Origin: JAXJQF01 sp036311285
GTDB taxonomy: Bacteria > Pseudomonadota > Gammaproteobacteria > Enterobacterales > Succinivibrionaceae
Assembly (NCBI GenBank): GCA_036311285.1
Contig: JAXJQF010000085.1
Location: 1-26,720, forward strand
Length of the DNA stretch: 26,720 bases
Reading direction: 5' to 3'
The notes beneath the pieces were generated by a model. That model was not told where the DNA came from. It was given only the letters and a program-made list of their open reading frames with translations, and searched no databases. Within the stretch, counting starts at the first letter, position 1. Each line of letters opens with the position of its first letter. Both the position numbers and the translations under genes were made by a program. Positions 23,607 through 26,720 of the stretch are shown piece after piece.

Positions 23607-23622
23607 TGTGATATTAATCACA
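23607..23622. promoter_or_regulatory. CRP binding site, perfect core
   Basis: TGTGA-TATTAA-TCACA matches both CRP half-sites exactly and is flanked by AAG and TTT as in the long consensus. Its centre is about 247 bp upstream of the predicted phosphorylase start point. Confidence 0.75.
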
Positions 23623-23688
23623 TTTTGTTTTTGGTTGAAAAATTTTTGATGATTAAAAGATGATTCAAAATTTAAACACTTAACAAAA

Positions 23689-23704
23689 CGTGATCTGTAT
23701 CACA
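23689..23704. promoter_or_regulatory. Second CRP binding site
   Basis: CGTGA-TCTGTA-TCACA has one mismatch to the CRP core. Its centre is 82 bp from the first site, close to eight helical turns, and about 165 bp upstream of the predicted start point. Confidence 0.65.
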
Positions 23705-23813
23705 TTATTTTGTGGTAAAAATTGGCGTTTTTTATACAGATTTCTTGATTTACCGTTTTGAAAGCGATTTATTTTCTAAATTATTCAATTTATGTCAATA
23801 TTTTAGATGAAAA

Positions 23814-23827
23814 TTGATCTAAATCAA
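23814..23827. promoter_or_regulatory. FNR box, perfect consensus
   Basis: TTGAT-CTAA-ATCAA is an exact FNR consensus dyad. Its centre (23820.5) is 41.5 bp upstream of the start point predicted from the TACTAT -10, the standard class II activator position, so anaerobic activation of the phosphorylase gene is likely. Confidence 0.7.
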
Positions 23828-23849
23828 AAAGTGCTGTTCTCCTTTTATG

Positions 23850-23855
23850 TACTAT
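23850..23855 (+). promoter_or_regulatory. Candidate -10 element of the phosphorylase promoter
   Basis: TACTAT, four of six consensus bases, preceded by TG. It was chosen because it puts the FNR box at exactly -41.5 and no -35 is needed at class II activated promoters. TATAAG at 23861 is the alternative. Confidence 0.45.
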
Positions 23856-23997
23856 TCTCGTATAAGATTATTGGAAGTATGTAATATTGCTATATTTAAA
23901 AAGCTGGTTTTTATTTATACAGTAAGTACTTCTCTAATAAAGTTTATAAAATTGGTTTGATGCTCAATTTATTGAGTAAAAAAGGAAAAATTTACAT

Positions 23998-26496
23998 ATG
24001 GCTCAAAAAAAGACAAAGGCTGCAGCAACAGCTAATCCTTTTGATATTACAGCTGAACAATTTAAGGAAAAAGTTGTAAAGCATTTACATAGCACTTTAG
24101 CTTCAACTGAAGAAAAGGCTAGCAAGCAAGTATGGTGGAAGGCTACTTGTGCTGCAATTAATGAGTTTGTTTATGACCGTTTAACTAAGACTCAATTACC
24201 TCGTACATTCAAGGACAATCGTTCAGTTAACTATTTCTCAGCTGAATTCTTAATGGGTCGTTTAACTTTAAATAACTTATATAACTTAAAGTTATTTGAT
24301 GTATGCCAAGAAGCTTTAAAGGACTTAGATATTAATTTAACAGACCTTTTAGAAGAAGAACCTGATATGGCTCTTGGTAATGGTGGTTTAGGTCGTTTAG
24401 CTGCATGTTTTATTGATTCATTAGCTACATTAAACTATCGTGCTGTTGGTTATGGTATTCACTATGAACATGGTTTATTCCATCAAAAGATTGTTGATGG
24501 TCGTCAAGTTGAAGTACCTGATGCATGGCGTGAATTTGGTAACCCATTAGAAGTATGTCGTCCAGATTATACTCAAGAAGTTTGTTTTGGTGGTTACGTA
24601 GAAACAAGATTTAAAGAAGATGGCAAGATCGAAAAAGTTTGGCATCCTGATAATGTAATTAAAGGTGTACCTTGGGATATCGCAGTTGTAGGTTACAAGG
24701 GTACAACAGTTAACGTATTAAGATTATGGGATTCAAGACCATTAGAATCATTAGACTTATCTATGTTCAGTGCTGGTAAGTTCAATGAATCTTTCTTAGA
24801 AAAGAACAAGGCTGAAACAATTTCTAAGGTTTTATACCCTAACGATCAAACTGATGACGGTAAGTTATTACGTTTATGTCAACAATATTTCTTCTGTGCA
24901 TGTTCATTAAGAGATATTATCCGTCGTTATAAGAAGGTTCACGCTGATAAGAACGGTTTTGTAGATTTCTCTAACTTTGCAGATAGCACAGTAGTTCAAT
25001 TAAATGATACTCACCCAACTATCGCAATTCCTGAATTAATGCGTATCTTAATTGATGAAGAAGGTTTAGATTGGGATAAGGCATGGGATATCTGCTATAA
25101 GGTATTCTCATATACTAACCATACATTATTACCTGAAGCATTAGAAAAGTGGGCAGTATACTTATTCGAAAGAGCGTTACCACGTCATTTAGAAATCATT
25201 TATGAAATCAACCGTCGTTTCTTAGAAAACGAATGTGAAAAGAACTTCCCAGGTAACGATTTTGTTAAGGCTAAGTTATCTATCATTGAAGAAGGCGATT
25301 GCCGCAAGGTTCGTATGGGTAACTTATGTGTAATCGGTTCTAACAAGGTTAATGGTGTTGCTAAGATTCACTCTGACTTAGTTAAGAATGATTTATTCCC
25401 TGAATTTGCTAAGATTTGGCCTGAAAAGTTCTGTAACGTAACTAACGGTGTTACTCCACGTCGTTGGATCTTATCTTGTAACCCAGAATTAGCTAAGGTT
25501 TACACAGAAGAATTAGGTACAGATGAATGGTTAACTAATTTAGACATGTTAAAGGATTTAACTAAGTTAGCTGATGACAAGAAGTTCCAAAAGAAATTCG
25601 TTGAAATCAAGCACGCTAACAAGGTTAAATTAGCTAAGGTTATCAAGGATGAAACTGGTATCGAAGTTGATCCAACAGCTATTTTTGATATCCAAATCAA
25701 GCGTTTACATGAATACAAGAGACAACAATTAAATCTATTATACATCTTAGCTTTATACCGTCGTTTATTAGCTAACCCAGATTTAAATATCAATAAGCAT
25801 GTATTTATCTTCGGTTCTAAGGCAGCTCCAGGCTACAAGTTAGCTAAGGACATCATCTACGCTATTAACATGGTTGGTAAGCGTATTAACAACGATGCTC
25901 GTATCAAGGATAAGATCAAGGTTGTATTCATGCCTAACTACCGTGTATCTTTAGCAGAAAAGTTAATCCCTGCTGCTGATGTTTCACAACAAATCTCTAC
26001 AGCTGGTTACGAAGCTTCTGGTACAGGTAACATGAAGTTAGCGATGAACGGTGCTGTTACATTAGGTACAATGGACGGTGCTAACATCGAAATCTTCGAA
26101 GCTGCAGGTGAAGAAAATAACGCAGTATTCGGTTTATTAGAACCTGAAGTTAAGGCAGTTAAGGCTGCTGGTTACAACCCATGGGATTACTACAATAACA
26201 ATGTAGAAATCAAGGAAGCTTTAGATTGGTTAGATAGTGATTACTTCACACCAGGTAAGCCAGGCGAATTATCAAGCATCAAGCGTGCTTTATTAGATGG
26301 TGGTGATACTTACTTAGCATTAGCTGACTTCCAATCTTACTCTGATGCACATGCTCGTGTAGATGCTATGTACAGCGATAAGGTTCGTTGGGCTAAGGCT
26401 ACAATCATCAACGCTTTAACTATGGGTACATTTAACTCTGACCGTTCAATTCAGGATTATGTAGACCGTATTTGGCACTTAGAAGCTGAACAATAA
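23998..26496 (+). CDS. glgP: Glycogen/maltodextrin phosphorylase
   Basis: The PLP-dependent GT35 phosphorylase releases glucose-1-phosphate from alpha-1,4-glucans; Pgm then feeds it to glycolysis. The 832 residues cover the whole family (E. coli GlgP 815, MalP 797): FSAEFLMGRLT, EEPDMALGNGGLGRLAACFIDS, QLNDTHPTIAIPELMRIL, VTNGVTPRRW, and the PLP site EASGTGNMKLAMNG with Lys680 as the Schiff-base lysine, then TLGTMDGANIEI. I cannot separate GlgP from MalP by eye, so the symbol is tentative. The N-terminal MAQKKTKAAATAN is an extra tail. Codons are the most biased in the window (TTA, AAG, CGT), pointing to very high expression. Regulation appears to involve CRP and FNR. Confidence 0.95.
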   Translation: MAQKKTKAAATANPFDITAEQFKEKVVKHLHSTLASTEEKASKQVWWKATCAAINEFVYDRLTKTQLPRTFKDNRSVNYFSAEFLMGRLTLNNLYNLKLFDVCQEALKDLDINLTDLLEEEPDMALGNGGLGRLAACFIDSLATLNYRAVGYGIHYEHGLFHQKIVDGRQVEVPDAWREFGNPLEVCRPDYTQEVCFGGYVETRFKEDGKIEKVWHPDNVIKGVPWDIAVVGYKGTTVNVLRLWDSRPLESLDLSMFSAGKFNESFLEKNKAETISKVLYPNDQTDDGKLLRLCQQYFFCACSLRDIIRRYKKVHADKNGFVDFSNFADSTVVQLNDTHPTIAIPELMRILIDEEGLDWDKAWDICYKVFSYTNHTLLPEALEKWAVYLFERALPRHLEIIYEINRRFLENECEKNFPGNDFVKAKLSIIEEGDCRKVRMGNLCVIGSNKVNGVAKIHSDLVKNDLFPEFAKIWPEKFCNVTNGVTPRRWILSCNPELAKVYTEELGTDEWLTNLDMLKDLTKLADDKKFQKKFVEIKHANKVKLAKVIKDETGIEVDPTAIFDIQIKRLHEYKRQQLNLLYILALYRRLLANPDLNINKHVFIFGSKAAPGYKLAKDIIYAINMVGKRINNDARIKDKIKVVFMPNYRVSLAEKLIPAADVSQQISTAGYEASGTGNMKLAMNGAVTLGTMDGANIEIFEAAGEENNAVFGLLEPEVKAVKAAGYNPWDYYNNNVEIKEALDWLDSDYFTPGKPGELSSIKRALLDGGDTYLALADFQSYSDAHARVDAMYSDKVRWAKATIINALTMGTFNSDRSIQDYVDRIWHLEAEQ

Positions 26497-26541
26497 TAGT
26501 TTGGCTAGAATTAGGTAAAACTAGTTCTTTAAATAATTAAG

Positions 26542-26571
26542 ATAATGGCATACTGTTTAGTATGCCATTAT
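26542..26571 (+). terminator. Rho-independent terminator of the phosphorylase gene
   Basis: A 12-13-bp perfect stem TAATGGCATACT / AGTATGCCATTA (26543-26554 with 26559-26570) with a GTTT loop, 46 nt after the stop. The T tract is short (TTGTTT), so termination may be partial. Confidence 0.8.
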
Positions 26572-26720
26572 TGTTTAATAATGGTTGTTCACGGAATGAT
26601 CGGGATATAAGATTTGAAAAAGGGACAAAAATAATCTAAAGTTTAGACTTGAACCAAAAAACTAGAGATATATTTTATGCCCCATAATGTTCATAATATA
26701 CATATAAATGGAAATTGCCA
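26572..26720. other. Window-end stretch without recognisable content
   Basis: No ORF with a plausible start on either strand. The minus strand has short open frames running in from the window edge, the longest stopping after 18 codons; none resembles a known protein end. A 13-nt dyad TCTAAA-G-TTTAGA lies at 26635-26647. Confidence 0.4.

Larger units (their letters stand above)
23479..23997 (+). promoter_or_regulatory. Long regulatory region of the glycogen phosphorylase gene
   Basis: About 520 nt without an ORF on either strand. It contains two CRP boxes (23607-23622 and 23689-23704), a perfect FNR box (23814-23827), a candidate -10 (23850-23855), an alternative -10 TATAAG (23861-23866), and a small hairpin CTCAAT-TT-ATTGAG (23963-23976) just before the ribosome binding site AAAGGA. 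The leader from the predicted start would be about 136 nt. Confidence 0.6.

Noticed and set aside
1..26720. Search for tRNA/rRNA genes, CRISPR arrays, insertion sequences and prophage genes
   Set aside because: No cloverleaf-like sequence, regularly spaced repeats, transposase motifs or phage structural genes were recognised by eye.

Overview
The window is AT-rich (few G/C-rich stretches, TTA and AAA/AAG codons everywhere) and reads as chromosomal DNA of a gammaproteobacterium. The evidence is a set of proteins that align along their length with enterobacterial families: FabA, the YcbZ-type Lon, RlmKL, Uup, RNase AM (YciV), YciO, YbjD, SuhB, a YgfB/UPF0149 protein, Pgm and glycogen phosphorylase. 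Several also keep E. coli-like neighbours (fabA next to the Lon gene, rlmKL then uup, rnm then yciO). Low GC, perfect CRP and FNR boxes before the phosphorylase gene, and DUF6273-type domains fit an anaerobic or facultative, host-associated lineage such as the Succinivibrionaceae (Aeromonadales). That placement is inference; an AT-rich gut symbiont of another order is possible.

Layout. 1-313: the 3' end of an unidentified gene, its terminator, and an orphan gene remnant. 476-4232: fabA (minus) with a 60-nt hairpin at its 3' end, a divergent Lon-like protease gene, and a convergent small gene encoding a putative OB-fold/zinc-ribbon/membrane protein. 4379-10534: rlmKL and uup (23S rRNA methylation and a ribosome/DNA-associated ABC-F ATPase), then a secreted DUF3466 protein with a GlyGly-CTERM-like tail. 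11018-12521: the rnm-yciO pair.

12786-19845 is the accessory-looking part. It holds a disordered two-helix membrane protein, a YbjD-like OLD ATPase/TOPRIM protein, a TIR-transmembrane-DUF6273 protein directly abutting a DHH/DHHA1 phosphoesterase with a long unassigned C-terminal region, and a solitary Dam-type adenine methyltransferase whose AdoMet motif is encoded by a 7-G homopolymer. The TIR/DHH pair is the best candidate for an undescribed system. A nucleotide-signal synthase plus a phosphodiesterase, possibly sensing through the membrane, is my hypothesis and not something the sequence proves.

19915-26496: suhB (minus) diverges from the ygfB-like gene, with a CRP-like box between them, followed by pgm and glycogen phosphorylase. 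Pgm and the phosphorylase together turn glycogen or maltodextrin into glucose-6-phosphate. The phosphorylase has a 581-nt regulatory region with two CRP boxes and one perfect FNR box at about -41.5 from a predicted start point. Its codon use suggests very high expression. I saw no tRNA, rRNA, CRISPR array or insertion sequence.
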